Assembly: GCA_037976565.1 (NCBI GenBank)
Contig: CP137684.1
Location: forward strand, 23,353,745-23,417,744
DNA length: 64,000 nt
Source of the DNA: Mesocentrotus franciscanus
Lineage: Eukaryota; Echinodermata; Echinoidea; Camarodonta; Strongylocentrotidae
Direction of reading: 5' to 3'
Shown: positions 37,401 to 48,289 of the stretch, piece by piece
Numbering within the stretch: the first letter of the stretch is position 1
How the letters are laid out: the number at the start of each line of letters is the position of its first letter
Notes under the pieces: generated by a model
The model's database searches: none
Seen by the model: the letters and a program-made list of their open reading frames with translations, nothing else
Told to the model about the DNA's origin: nothing
Made by a program: the position numbers and the translations under genes

Positions 37401-40400
37401 CCAAGCTATGTCAGATTCCAAGAGAAGCCACGCCATGATGCTCTTGAAATACCAGAATGAAAGAGGAGGACGTATCAAGCTGTCGGATGTCTCTGTAAGT
37501 TACTACCTTAAAGAATAAGAACGTGATGACAAGTTTAAGAAAACAATTAAAGGGAATTTTTCGAGTTCAAAGTGTAGAGGTGTCATGCCTCATGTCTAGT
37601 GGAAATGTAACTGGACTGTGTATCACATGGTTCATGGTTTGAGTCCCGCTGCGGCACTAATGCCCTTTGGCAAGGAATTAATCTACATTTCTCACTCTCC
37701 ACCCAGGTGCAGTAAATGTGTTCCCGGTAGGAAAAAATTCCTTGAATGCTGGAGCGCCTTATCATTGTAGCTTGGCTAAAGCTGGGGTAATGATATGATT
37801 GCAGCTAGGCACTCGAGAAGAATAATACTGATGAGACTACCCTGGGTAAACAAGACGTAGGGGTGTTTCACAAAGAATAAGATTGACTTGAAGTTGGACT
37901 TACATGTAACTAAGGCAGGCCGTTCATGCCACTGTTTGCTCTCACCATTATGATATTTGGATAATATTTTTTCCTTCAAATAATGAATTATCAAAAAATA
38001 TAGAGATTTGAAGACCATGTTTTTACATGTATTTGTTGATAATTTTTCTTACCCTAACCCCTGGACTCCCATTTAATCTCCCTCCGTTTTGGGAATTTCT
38101 CTGTCTCATCCCTGTTTGCAAAGCCATTGGGTTGCACACACAAATCTTTTTCTCAATTGGTGCCTAGTATGGTTCAGAGAGGCACAGTAAGCAACCAAAG
38201 TGTTAACATATATCACAGTTGTAGATTTACAAATCAACAAGTTAAAGAGAACTATTGTTCATGTCAATAGTGAATTATTCATTTGTTTTGAGGATGGATT
38301 GTGTTTTGAAGGAATAGCAATGCATTTTGCAACATTTCACTTTTGACTTTATTATCCCCATATTCAGGTATACTGCACAACCCATGATCATATATGATGA
38401 TATAGTAACGAGAGAGATGCCAAAGCTAAAATTTGACTTACTGAACGTTTTTGAGGAGTTTACCGTATATTGATTTGATTTGTTTGTTTACAGCAACCGT
38501 GCAAGGATGACTGGGGTACTGGAAGAGAAGCTATGATTCTGACTTCAGAAGCAGAGAAGGCTAGTAACCAAGGTTATCTAGACTTATACAAACTAGCTGA
38601 GAAATATGGTGATGAACAGGTATGGTTTTAAAGTGAACCGTAACATTGTTGAAGGTTTAGGAAAAAAATGTAATTTTTGTATGAAATGTTACTTATTATA
38701 TTCCTTCTACTGTTCTTACCCTCTTACATGCAAAAAATCCTGAAAAAATTCCCAAACCACAAAGATTTAATTTATCGTTTTCTTTGAAGGCGTTTCTGTG
38801 CAGCACCCTCTAACAGTAAATTCTCCCAACCATTTTTGAATTTTCCCAACCGTTTTTCCATGAAAATAGGACATACATGTAGAACAGGCTTTTAAAAATC
38901 TTTCAACACTTAAAGGTTTGGAATGGTATATATAGAGCCAATTCATTGCTTTGTGACAATATACATTCACCTAAAATTTATTATATTATAATAATATAGT
39001 TGGGAAAATTAAGGAATATTAGATCAGTTTTCCCAATTTTTATCATTAATAACGGTGTGTTTTCACTCAAACTTTCAGATTATCTTTAATTGTACATCTA
39101 GCATTGAAGTCACTACCTTAGCAATATTTTCTCTCATCTGAACAATGTTATTAAGTATCTTTTTAAAAATATTTAAAAAAATCAATTCTAGCAAGTCACT
39201 TGCTCGACAAGGGTTTTACACATGCACATTGTGTAACAGCAACACTGAACAGGGGAGTGTTTCACAAAGACTAAGATCGACTTTAAGTTGGACTTAAATA
39301 TGGCAGGCCGTTCATGCCACTGTTTGCTCTCACCATTTATATGATCTTTAGATAATATTTTTTCCCATAATAATGAATTATCACAAAATATAAATTCTGT
39401 AGATTTGTGACCATGATTTGTAGGTCCCTTGAGAGACCAATGCCAGTAAATGGTGAGAGCAAACAGTGGCTTGAGATTTTTTATTTTATTTATTTATTGC
39501 GTTTTATTTCAACAGGGTAGCCCCATCAGTAGTTAGAATACTGTTATACTTGGGGGCCCTGCATAACATGAAAATACATATAAAGACATACATATACATG
39601 AAAATATCATTACAAGGTGAATAGTAATCATGATATACCAGAAAGAATACAGATAAAATTTCAAATTTAAATGTTAACTCAGCAAGTCAAAAAAGAAATC
39701 AAGAAAATCATACATAAATATATTTTGAAAACAAATCCTTATGTCATAGTAAAAGAGTGTCTAAACATAAGTATACGTAATGTGTTATTTGTAGGATAAT
39801 TGTGAGAGAAACAGTAATCTGTAATTGATAAGTATTATATATTTAAGTTTGTGACAGACTCCCTATTTGCATGTGCTATGTTTTGGGTTTTATTTACATT
39901 TTTCTCAAGTAACATGTGCAAAAGGACTGCTTGGTTTGGGTATTTCGTACTTCACTTGTAAGGTTGTTCCAGATAATTGCACCTTCAAAAGAAAAGGCCC
40001 TTCTACCATTTTCAGTTTTAACTTTTGGGATGACTAATCCACGAGTATGAGACATTCTAGTGCTATAACGATGTGTTGTTGCAGACTGAGTAAACATATC
40101 TTGAAGATATGAGGGAGAATTACCATTCACAATATCAAACATAAGTTTACATTTCTGGAATTTCCAACGTTTTTCCATGTTCATCCACTTGAGTTTTAAG
40201 AACATTTCTGAACTTGGGGTTAGTACATTGACTTGGAGAACAATCCTAGCCATCTGTTTATGTAACTTAATCAGTGTATCCCGAAGACCTTGATTACAAC
40301 TTGACCATGAGGTGCAACAATAGTCAAAATATGGTAATACCAGTGCATTTGCTAATAACTTGGCACTGTCTATCGTTAGATATTTTCTGACACGTCTCAA

Positions 40401-41025
40401 TAGTGCCAACCTTGAAGCAATTTTGCTGGAAGTATGCATAATGTGTTCATTCCAGTTAAGGTGCTGGTCCAACCACACCCCAAGATATTTCACATTTTGA
40501 ACATGTCTAATTTGCAAACCATCTATCTGCCATATTCAAGTCCAACTTAAAGTCGGTCTTAGTCTTTGTGAAACACTCCCTGGCTTTAATTTTGATTGTG
40601 CAGGATTGAAAATCAGCTACAGGTTAATATTCATTCTCAACCAAAACTATTTATGAATTATTAGTCTAATGCTTCAAAATATGGCTTAGATTGCACCAGA
40701 GTGCATCTAGAATCCTGAGAGCCTTTAAGCAAGCCCTGGAGCCTGGTCACAAGGGACTTTGTGCTCCTTACATCACTTCATACTCTTTCCACGTTCCAAT
40801 TTTACATGCTTGATTTTTTGTGTGTAGACCACTCTGATTCTAGCAACAAAGATGATTTTTTTTTTCTTTCTCTCCTTGCTACAGCTTGGAGACTTTGTAG
40901 AGGATAACTTCCTGGAATCCCAGACAGGATTGATCAAGAAGATCGGAGACCACATTTCAAACCTGTCAATGGTTGGAGCAGGACTAGGAGAGTACCAGTT
41001 TGATCATCATCTGGGCAAGGAATAA
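34308..41025 (+). CDS. Ferritin subunit, four coding exons, 173 residues
   Basis: Exons 34308-34415, 37348-37494, 38494-38619 and 40885-41025 join in phase 0 with GT-AG introns to give a cytosolic-type ferritin without signal peptide. Ferritins form 24-subunit iron-storage cages. The four-helix pattern, DRADVAL (41-47), QNERGGRI (72-79), GDFVED (129-134) and [11 protein letters not shown]-terminus are diagnostic. Relative to human H ferritin, ferroxidase ligands Y34, H65, E107 and Q141 are kept (Y33, H64, E106, Q140), but E27 is Gln26 and E62 is Lys61. Nucleation residues E61 and E64 are Ser60 and Ser63. Three-fold-channel D131 and E134 are kept (D130, E133). The frame is intact, so this looks like an expressed but catalytically altered subunit, perhaps for mixed cages. 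The start is the first ATG (CAACATGG); length is normal. Introns 1 and 3 hold transposons. Confidence 0.95.
34416..34898. other. Ferritin intron 1, left part
   Basis: Unique sequence to about 34850, then an end fragment related to the 3677-4547 foldback family (ATTCAGAATCATATCCATAC at 34861). No coding signal. Confidence 0.5.
34899..37039. mobile_element. 2.1-kb MULE/foldback-like transposon in ferritin intron 1
   Basis: The ends are inverted copies: CGACACATGCTCCGGCGACG near 34904 against the inverse of the segment at 36960-37033. Both are built of short subrepeats (GACAATTGCTCCGC and variants). CGTAACTCTGG flanks the element at 34888-34898 and 37040-37050, an 11-bp (possibly 9-bp) target duplication of the size made by Mutator-like elements. 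The uninterrupted version of the target is the ATAACTCCGGCGT sequence at 3720-3733 in the 3677 element. The interior has no transposase; short frames (35289-35722) lack motifs. Confidence 0.7.
37348..37494 (+). CDS. Ferritin exon 2 (residues 37-85)
   Basis: Acceptor CCTGACAG, donor TCT|GTAAGT. Contains helix B and the [10 protein letters not shown] segment in which the usual EEREH is replaced, leaving only Arg and His in register. Confidence 0.95.
37570..37800 (+). mobile_element. tRNA-derived SINE in ferritin intron 2
   Basis: A box-B-like GGTTTGAGTCC at 37636-37646 follows a tRNA-like 5' part. A shared SINE body is seen as CCTTTGGCAAGGAATTAATC, TCCACCCAGGTG and AAGCTGGGGTAATGATA, also present at 50400-50560 on the other strand. 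Strand is inferred from box order. Confidence 0.65.
37858..38020 (+). mobile_element. Truncated GGGGTGTTTCACAAAGA MITE
   Basis: Left end of the MITE family found complete at 41243-41538. It shares GGCAGGCCGTTCATGCCACTG and TGTTTGCTCTCACC, then loses similarity; the right end is absent. Confidence 0.65.
38494..38619 (+). CDS. Ferritin exon 3 (residues 86-127)
   Basis: Acceptor TTGTTTACAG, donor CAG|GTATGG. Encodes [12 protein letters not shown] and [17 protein letters not shown], with the conserved Glu106. Confidence 0.95.
39250..40577. mobile_element. MITE of the GTGTTTCACAAAGA family split by a LINE
   Basis: The left end (39250-39478) and right end (40516-40577, AGTCTTTGTGAAACACTCCC) are inverse copies. 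The middle is a minus-strand LINE fragment. The nested order shows the LINE arrived after the MITE. It lies in ferritin intron 3. Confidence 0.75.
39490..40517 (-). pseudogene. 3' part of a CR1/Jockey-type non-LTR retrotransposon
   Basis: A 207-residue minus-strand frame (40517-39894) matches the C-terminal tail typical of CR1/Jockey/L2-type ORF2: [17 protein letters not shown], the CCTSWSS Cys segment, and the [20 protein letters not shown] end block. The RT catalytic blocks are missing, so the copy is 5'-truncated. An AT-rich 3' UTR reaches about 39490. The frame is fairly intact, implying a young insertion. Confidence 0.85.
40885..41025 (+). CDS. Ferritin exon 4 (residues 128-173 and stop)
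   Basis: Acceptor TTGCTACAG. Encodes the three-fold-channel residues (D130, E133), Q140, [10 protein letters not shown] and the C-terminal FDHHLGKE, then TAA at 41023-41025. Confidence 0.95.
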   Translation, partial: LGDFVEDNFLESQTGLIKKIGDHISNLSMVGAGLGEYQFDHHLGKE

Positions 41026-41180
41026 TGCTAGCTGGACCAGGACTAAGTCTACATCCAATCCATGACCAGTAGACTCTGCCTAAAATCATGTAGACCTACA
41101 TGTAGATCTAGATAGATAGGTACAGTAGAGTTTGCACATCACATGCAACCAATCACACAAAAGGGCTTTTGTCTACATGT

Positions 41181-41186
41181 AATAAA
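41181..41186 (+). terminator. Likely ferritin polyadenylation signal (AATAAA)
   Basis: The first AATAAA after the stop codon, 156 bases downstream, giving a 3' UTR of roughly 180 bases. A GTGGGCCAG G/T-containing stretch follows. Confidence 0.6.
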
Positions 41187-41242
41187 CCTGTGGGCCAGTA
41201 TTCCACAAATGGGATATCAATCAACACTGGGACTTAAAGCCT

Positions 41243-41538
41243 GGGGGTTGTTTCACAAAGACTTAAGATGGACTTAAGTTGGACTTGAACTATGGCAGGC
41301 CATTCATACCACTGGTTGGTCTCACCATTGGTCTCTCAATTATGATCTTTAGATAATATTTTTTCCTTCAATAATGAACCATCAAAAAATGTAAATTCTG
41401 TAGATTTGTGACCACGATTGGTACGTCCCTTGAGAAAGCAATGCCAGGAATGGTTTATAGAGGAACTAGTGGCATAAACGGCCTGCCATAGTTCACGTCC
41501 AACTTATAGTCGATCTCAGTCTTTGTGAAACACTCCCC
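41243..41538. mobile_element. GTTGTTTCACAAAGA MITE downstream of ferritin
   Basis: Ends GGGGGTTGTTTCACAAAGAC and GTCTTTGTGAAACACTCCCC are inverted. The interior phrases GGCAGGCC and ACGGCCTGCCATAG also face each other. Same family as 39250 and 37858. Confidence 0.8.
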
Positions 41539-41776
41539 TTTTCACATATGGAGCGTTATTTAAACCATGGCAATTATTATTTCTGTACAAAAAGAACGGC
41601 AAGTGGAAGTGGGAATGTAAGACTAGAGATTCAATTTAACTTAAATTATGCATATTGATTAATTTTGCATATATTTGAATGTCATGGAATTTACTCAACA
41701 ACATCATGAAATATATTCTAGGGGGCTGTAAACTTTAAAGCATTTTACTTAGTCTCAAATGGAATACAAATGTATA

Positions 41777-42159
41777 TTGAGTACCGAAGCTGTGACGTCA
41801 TAAAAATCTATTTTTGGAATTTATCAATTTTTTCTTCATTTTCCGAAAGAGCATCAAAAATAATGTCCAAATGTCGAAAACCAATTGAATATGTAAAGTA
41901 TTGGCCGAGATATGACCATCTGAATAAATAGATTGCCTATGGGAACTCAGTGTTATATTGCTCTGGTTTATAACATTAGGAGGCAGAGCAATATAACACT
42001 GAGTTCCCATAGGCAATCTTTTTATTCAGATGGTCATATCTCAGCCAATACTTAACCTATTCAATTGGTTTTCAACATTTGGACATTATTTTGAAAATGA
42101 AGAAAAAATTGAGAAATTCCAAAAATAGATTTTTGATGACGTCACACTTCACCACTCTA
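41777..42159. mobile_element. Palindromic MITE with TGACGTCA ends, copy 1
   Basis: Starts TTGAGTACCGAAGCTGTGAC and ends GTCACACTTCACCACTCTA. The arms are inverted through GGCAATCT and CAATATAACACTGAGTTCCC to a centre near 41975. Copy 2 at 46690 suggests a TA target (TA|GAGTACC ... GGTACTC-type end|TA). Confidence 0.8.
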
Positions 42160-42827
42160 TTGGGGTGACCGAAGGGTGGTATACAAGGTATACAGTGTAA
42201 CAAAGTATAATGCCACGTTATAAATTCTTGCTATCGCCAATACCCGCAAATGCCGGGATGTGCGTCTCTTGGACGTAAATTTCAAGCCACTTCCAGGACT
42301 TACATACTTATGGTGCATGCGTGCAGTGCAATATACGTATCCCAGAGCTTTTTGTAGATTTCGCTCTTGTCCGCTGCTACTGACTTCCTTGGATTTGTTT
42401 ACAAGTCCATGATTGTTCGAGAAAAATTACTTGGGGAATGCCACTGCATGTCCATCATTTTTGTAATTGTTCTTTGTCAAAATTGCGCGAACAGAACTCA
42501 GTTGCGATTGGAAGTGATTTTAAACTTGTCTTGCCTTCGGAGCAACTTTTTCCAGGTCGCGCGCTGTGTAAGACTTGTCAGGAATTTTACCCAAGTCACA
42601 TCTCTCATTCAGGGTCATCTCTGAAGGTTTTTTTGTTTATTTTTGTGCGACCAGCACACAGCAGATTCACAGTATCGCAACATATTCCAACTAAAAATTA
42701 AGTTTGTAAGAAATAGAAAATTATGTACTATCAAAAAAGCCAAAGAGGAAGTGAAAGGTACCACCATCCAACTATTGTAATGCATATATATACAGTTAGC
42801 TTGGCAACTACTGACTTCTGGCTGGCG
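42160..42827. other. Intergenic, nothing firm
   Basis: Overlapping plus-strand frames at 42367-42701 show no domain and no splice context. Otherwise unremarkable. Confidence 0.4.
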
Positions 42828-43008
42828 CACCACTCCGCTCCAATTGAGACCGGACGGCACAGTACAGCCGCACAAAATAGACCGGAAACGACTAAGTCAC
42901 CAAGCTAATCCAGAGTGCCACTCCGCTCCAATTGAGACCGGACGGCACAGTACAGCCGCACAAAATAGGCCGGAAACGACTATTAAAGTCACCAAGCTAA
43001 TCCAGAGT
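42828..43008 (+). repeat. 88-bp two-copy tandem duplication
   Basis: CCACTCCGCTCCAATTGAGA occurs at 42830 and 42918, each followed by CGGACGGCACAGTACAGCCG. Near-identical copies. Confidence 0.9.
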
Positions 43009-43114
43009 GCATTTAAAATTTTGGGCTTGAAACTAACATCTGGGCATTTTGGGGTATTGGCAATAGCGAGAATTATCAGAAAATGGATTGTATAATGAAT
43101 GCCTTCTTGGTTCT

Positions 43115-43426
43115 GGGGGGTGTTTCACAAAGATCCTAACTTGAACTTATCTCTAAGTTGGACTTAACAATTATGGAAAGCCATGAGCATCTATGAAAAT
43201 AATTAGTAAAAGTTATTTTTAAAAGGCATAAAATGATGATTCAAATCGTTCATATTTTCTATTATCAAGGAGATTTCATGTTCTTGATGTGGAATTTATA
43301 AAAAGTCTAAAATAATTGAATTTTCTCTTTTGAAAATATTTTATTTTAAGGCTACAAATGGCTCTCCATAACTTTTAAGTCCAACTTAGAATTAAGTTTG
43401 ACTTGGGATCTTTGTGAAACACCCCC
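43115..43426. mobile_element. GGGGGGTGTTTCACAAAGATC MITE
   Basis: Ends are inverted (GTGTTTCACAAAGATC and GATCTTTGTGAAACAC), with subterminal AAGTTGGACTTAA and TTAAGTCCAACTT. It is flanked by two diverged direct copies of a ~70-bp sequence with GCGAGAATTATCA (43040-43095 and 43433-43490). Confidence 0.8.
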
Positions 43427-43803
43427 ACCCCTGGGCATTTGGGGTTATTGGCGATAACGAGAATTATCAAAAAATGAATTGTAATTAATGGAGCTCTGTC
43501 TCGTTGCATCTACCTGGGTTCTGAAGAGTGTATGTGATAGATTGGAGATGCAGTTGGATACATGTATGAGTACTAAAAGACTCCATCCAACATAGAAGGT
43601 ATATCACTATGAATTAGGGTCCCCCCACAAACAAAAAAGAGGAGAATAAGAAGGATAATATCAAGAAATGAATACAAAAATAAATATTGTTTCAAATCAC
43701 AGACTCAGGGTTACTAGGACAGGCCTTCAAGTGCTAGACAGTATTTCTAATGTTACCTCAAGAGATTCCTTATTTTTGCTGGTAAGGGTTGTCAGGTATG
43801 ATA

Positions 43804-45099
43804 TACAGTGGAAACTTGGTAGAAAGAGCTCTGATATAAAGAGGCATCTGTTATAACAAGGTGATTTTGATGGTCCCAGCTCTTAATATTCTTATGTTTT
43901 TTATGCCTCCGCTACAACGTAGCCGGAGGCATTATGTTTTCTGGTTGTCCGTCCGTCCGTACGTACGTACGTGCGTGCGTGCACGTCGCGTTCTCGTGAT
44001 CGCGTTATCTCAAGAACCAATTGATGGATTACCGCCAAACTCGGTCATGTATGTATCTTGCAGAGGTAATGAAGTGATTAGATTTTGGGGTCATGAGGTC
44101 CAAGGTCAAAGGTCACAGGGCCCATTATGTATGCAAAAATAGTTCGTGATCGCGTTATCTCAAGAACCGATTGATGGATTACCGCCAAACTCGGTTCATG
44201 TATGTATCTTGCAGAGCTAATGAAGTGATTAGATTTTGGGGTCACGAGGTCCAAGGTCAAAGGTCACAGGGCCCATTATGTATGCAAAAATAGTTCGTGA
44301 TCGCGTTATCTCAAGAACCGATTGATGGATTACCGCCAAACTTGGGTCATGTATGTATCTTGCAGAGCTAATGAAGTGATTAGATTTTGGGGTCACGAGG
44401 TCCAAGGTCAAAGGTCACAGGGCCCATTATGTATGCAAAAATAGTTCGTGATCGCGTTATCTCAAGAACCGATTGATGGATTACCGCCAAACTTGGGTCA
44501 TGTATGTATCTTGCAGAGCTAATGAACTGATTAGATTTTGGGGTCACGAGGTCCAAGGTCAAAGGTCACAGGGCCCATTATGTATGCAAAAATAGTTCGT
44601 GATCGCGTTATCTCAAGAACCGATTGATGGATTACCGCCAAACTTGGGTCATGTATGTATCTTGCAGAGCTAATGAACTGATTAGATTTTGGGGTCACGA
44701 GGTCAAAGGTCAAAGGTCACAGGGCTCATTATGTATGCAAAAATAGCTTGTGATCACTTTATCTCAAGAACCGATTGATGGATTACCGCCAAACTTGGGT
44801 CATGTATGTATCTTGCAGAGTCAATGAACTGATTAGATTTGGGGATCACGAGGTCAAAGGTCACAGGGCTCATTATGTATCTCAAAATAGCTCGTGATCG
44901 CGTTATCATTAGAACCAACAGATGGATTACAATCAAACTTGAATTTTAAAAATTGCTTCCATTTTGGTTTGTAAACTTGCTCTATGGCGGAGGCATCATT
45001 TTCGACTGCGCGCAGTTGAAGTTCCATCTAGTTTTACCCTGATATAACAAGGTAATTTCCTTGGTCCCAAGGACCTTGTTATACTGAGTTTCCACTGTA
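43804..45099. mobile_element. TACAGTGGAAACT-ended element hosting a nested tandem-repeat element
   Basis: The left end TACAGTGGAAACTTGGTA (43804) and the inverse right end ending CTGAGTTTCCACTGTA at 45099 frame short TATAACAAGG-type subterminal repeats. TA at each terminus suggests a Tc1/mariner-type MITE. Its centre is interrupted by the 43897-45037 element. Confidence 0.65.
43897..45037 (+). mobile_element. Pearl/HINE-like element with 151-bp DR1-bearing repeats
   Basis: Begins with the hairpin TATGCCTCCGCTAC/GTAGCCGGAGGCAT, then (GTCC)n/(GTAC)n/GTGC microsatellite (43948-43985), then six units at an exact 151-bp period (44103, 44254, 44405, 44556, 44707 and one diverged at about 44853). 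The far end is GACTGCGCGCAGTTGAAGTT and CCATCTAGTTTT. This is the same element type as 969-1775 in opposite orientation. Every unit contains AGGTCAAAGGTCA. The four 60-residue minus frames spaced by 151 bp are repeat translations. Confidence 0.75.
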
Positions 45100-46085
45100 G
45101 TTTGTTCTTATCGTTCAGGTAGGACTAGCCCTACGGCTCATTTTGATGAATGTCGACCATGGCGGTAGTCAAATCGGAATCATCAGAGATCTTCATGTCT
45201 AATATTTCATCATACGGTGCTGCATACATGTACATTCCATTTGTGCCTTGTCAGATTTATGTATATTCCATTTGATATAAACTCCTCAAAAAAAGTTCTG
45301 CATGTCAAGTTTGAGCAATAATATCTCTCTAGTTAGTATGTTATCATACTTGATGTTGGTACATGTATAATTGAAAAGCCTGTTTATTTCCCTTAACAAG
45401 AATGCCTCATTTGTAATGATTGTGTAATCATGGACTGTGCAGTACACCTGCAATATGGGGCAAAGTCAAAATGAAATGTTGCCAAAAAAAAAAGAAATCT
45501 GATCTTTTGCTATAGTCATTAATCACTCAATCAAATAATGCCCAGTTTTTGTAAACTTAAGCATTACAAATCCTTATTTTAGGCCTCTGGATACCCTTTC
45601 CTACATGCCTAAAAGTGCATGGACCCCCGTCCTTTATACGCTCCGCTCGTGTTGCTCGCTTCGCTCCAATGGACTCTTGATTACAGTTGTCCCACATTGC
45701 AGTTTGGAAAACTTGGCAGGTCTGGTAACAGTGATTTCTTTAAAAACCGAATGGTGTAAGGATCGTATAGTATGTGATAGGCTTTAGAAATGACAGTCTT
45801 CTAGAAGGTCATCTGTTTTCCATTTACATGTATGTACCTGTATGAATGTAATTACATGTGTAAGTGTCACCAATTCAGAATCGCAATGAGGAAGATGATC
45901 TTCATTGAAATGTCCATTTAAAATGCAATGTCGCCAATTGGCATTAACAGTATTCATGCATGCACCTACTTGATCATTACATTGTAAAATTGCACCAATT
46001 GTGACAGTATTTACATTAAGTGTAGGGGTAAGTAAATAGGTTTTTGTTTGTATTTGCTTAGTATGTGTTGATATCTGTAAAGAAA
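45100..46085. other. Intergenic
   Basis: No supported gene. A 123-residue minus frame (45784-46155) is Cys/His-containing but matches no family known to me, and its start lies in the neighbouring tandem repeat. Confidence 0.4.
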
Positions 46086-46545
46086 TGTCAAAGATTTTCT
46101 GTTTAGCGCATTGTTTACAAGGACTATGAACCTGAAAAATGCTGAAGACAATCATTTGTATTGATATCTATAACAAAACATAGATTATCCTTTAAAATAT
46201 CTCCTCTGATTGTCAAAGATTATCTTTTCTTTTTTAGCGCATTGTTTTCAAGGACTATGAACCTGAAAAATGCTGAAGACAATCGTTTGTGTTGATATCT
46301 GTAACGAAACAGATTTGACAAAAAAATATCTCCTCTGATTGTCAAAGATTATCTTTTCTTTTTTAGCGCATTGTTTCCAAGGTCTATGAACCTGAAAAAT
46401 GCTGAAGTCAATCGTTTGTGTTGATATCTGTAACGAAACATAGATTGTACTTAAAATATCTCCACTCCGATTGTGAAAGATTATCTATTTTCTTTTTTAG
46501 CGCATTGTTTTCAAGGGCTATGAACCTGAATAATGCTGAAGACAA
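46086..46545 (+). repeat. ~127-bp tandem repeat, four copies
   Basis: TTAGCGCATTGTTT and GAACCTGAAAAATGCTGAAG recur at about 46107, 46236, 46362 and 46498. Confidence 0.9.
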
Positions 46546-46689
46546 TTATTAAACTGGGGTTTACGAGTATTATTCATGACGTCTACACCTTGAACTGAGC
46601 GATACGCTTACTAAATAACCTTTGCCTTTTAATGGATATTTGAGCCTTTATTTATAATGCATACATGTACTAGTTACTATAAAAGCTTA

Positions 46690-47018
46690 TAGAGTACCGA
46701 AGCTGTGACGTCATAAAAATCTATTTTTGGAATACTCAATTTTTTCTTCATTTTCCGAAAGAGCATCAAAAATAATGTCCAAATGTCGAAAACCAATTGA
46801 ATAGGTTAAGTTTTGGCTGAGATATGACCATCTGAATAAAAAGATTGCCTATGGGAACTCAGTGTTATATTGCTCTGGCTCATAACATAACATTACTTAA
46901 CCTATTCAATTGGTTTTCGACATTTGGACATTATTTTTGATGCTCTTTCGGAAAATGAAGAAAAAAATTGAGAAATTCCAAAAATAGATTTTTGATGACG
47001 TCACACTTCACCACTCTA
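46690..47018. mobile_element. Palindromic MITE with TGACGTCA ends, copy 2
   Basis: 329 bp; TAGAGTACCGAAGCTGTGAC to GTCACACTTCACCACTCTA. The sequence is nearly identical to 41777-42159 but with a shorter centre. Confidence 0.85.
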
Positions 47019-47192
47019 TAAAGCTACTCAGTGCACTGGCATGCCTATGTTAGATGTCTTAACCTATTTATTTTAATGTTCATTTAGCTTTTATTGGTTA
47101 TTTAACTTATTTTTATTTATTTTTGTTAACAAGTCAGGATAAAATGTACTCATCATTAGTAACCTGAAATAATGGTATTCTTCATAGTGTGT

Positions 47193-47470
47193 TATGGAAA
47201 AAAATTCCTCTCAGCTCCATTCGACAATTTTTCATTTATACAACTTATGTTTACAAATGTCCTAGTATTCTTTGCAGTGTGCTTTTTGAAAAGTAATTCC
47301 ATGCTATTCATTGGACAGACATGTTTTCATTCATTCGACATACCGTATGTTTACAAATGTCCTGGTATTCTTTGCAGTGTGCTTTTTGAAAAGTAATTCC
47401 ATGCTATTCATTGGACAGACATGTTTTCATTTATTCGACGTACCGTATGTTTACAAATGTCCTGGTATTC
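47193..47470 (+). repeat. ~100-bp tandem repeat, about three copies
   Basis: TGTTTACAAATGTCCT recurs near 47247, 47347 and 47447, with GTGCTTTTTGAAAAGTAATT between. Confidence 0.9.
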
Positions 47471-48289
47471 TGTATGACATTTGGTGTGCTTAAGAAAAAA
47501 AAACAACATTGAAATCATTGGACAAACAAGTTTTCATTTGCAATTACTATTCAATTACCCAAATTACTGTGTCATTGTGGATATTATCATCATTACAGCA
47601 AATGTTTCTCTCCCTTTCCGGTTTCAAAAACCTTTCACTTATTAGTTTGAAGCCAGAAGAGCAGTGACACGTAATATTGAAATCCAAACAGATGACACAT
47701 TGTATTGGATTTATCTCTTTCCATGCACTTGTTGTCCTTTTCTTGTTGTTATTTTTGTTGTTACTACAAAACATTCCACAGATAGAGAATGCATTGGTCT
47801 GTATTCTAGAAGTAAAGTTGACGTTAGATTCAAGTTCGGTCTGAAGTCGAGTTTAACAAAGGGAGTTGGACTGTTTAATACGACTTTAGTCATCGCATTG
47901 GGTCTATAACTGATTTACTAGTAGATAATGGTCCAGTGTGTGCAATACATACAGTGAGTACATAAGGCTAGAACACATTCAAGTTTGCTTATATAGTCTA
48001 TGTAGTACATGAGAAATGATGTATAATGTGAGCTATTTTTGTGTGTGTGCATCTTTTACAGTCTGCCTATTTGTTGGAGTAGAAAATCGCGCGATTACAA
48101 TTTGATTTGCATCTTGTGAAGTGTAATATTCATTACGTGCCTAACGACATGTATCATGTTTGAAATATGTGATAAAGGGCACAGAGGGCCCATTTGTTTG
48201 CAGATACAATGTAGAAGGTTATTGATTAACCGCTTGTGAGACAGAACACCCACGAGTACTGTTCTTCATAGGGGTCCACTCACATTCAA
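47471..48289. other. Right part of the spacer between the duplication arms
   Basis: AT-rich, no gene, RNA or transposon end recognised. Confidence 0.4.

Noticed and set aside
42367..42701. Overlapping 85-87-residue ORFs near 42.4 kb
   Set aside because: Two frames of similar length in the same stretch, no domain, no splice signals.
44078..44936. Series of 60-residue minus-strand ORFs
   Set aside because: Spaced exactly 151 bp; they are tandem-repeat translations.
45784..46155. 123-residue Cys/His-containing ORF
   Set aside because: No family or splice support, and its start overlaps a tandem repeat.
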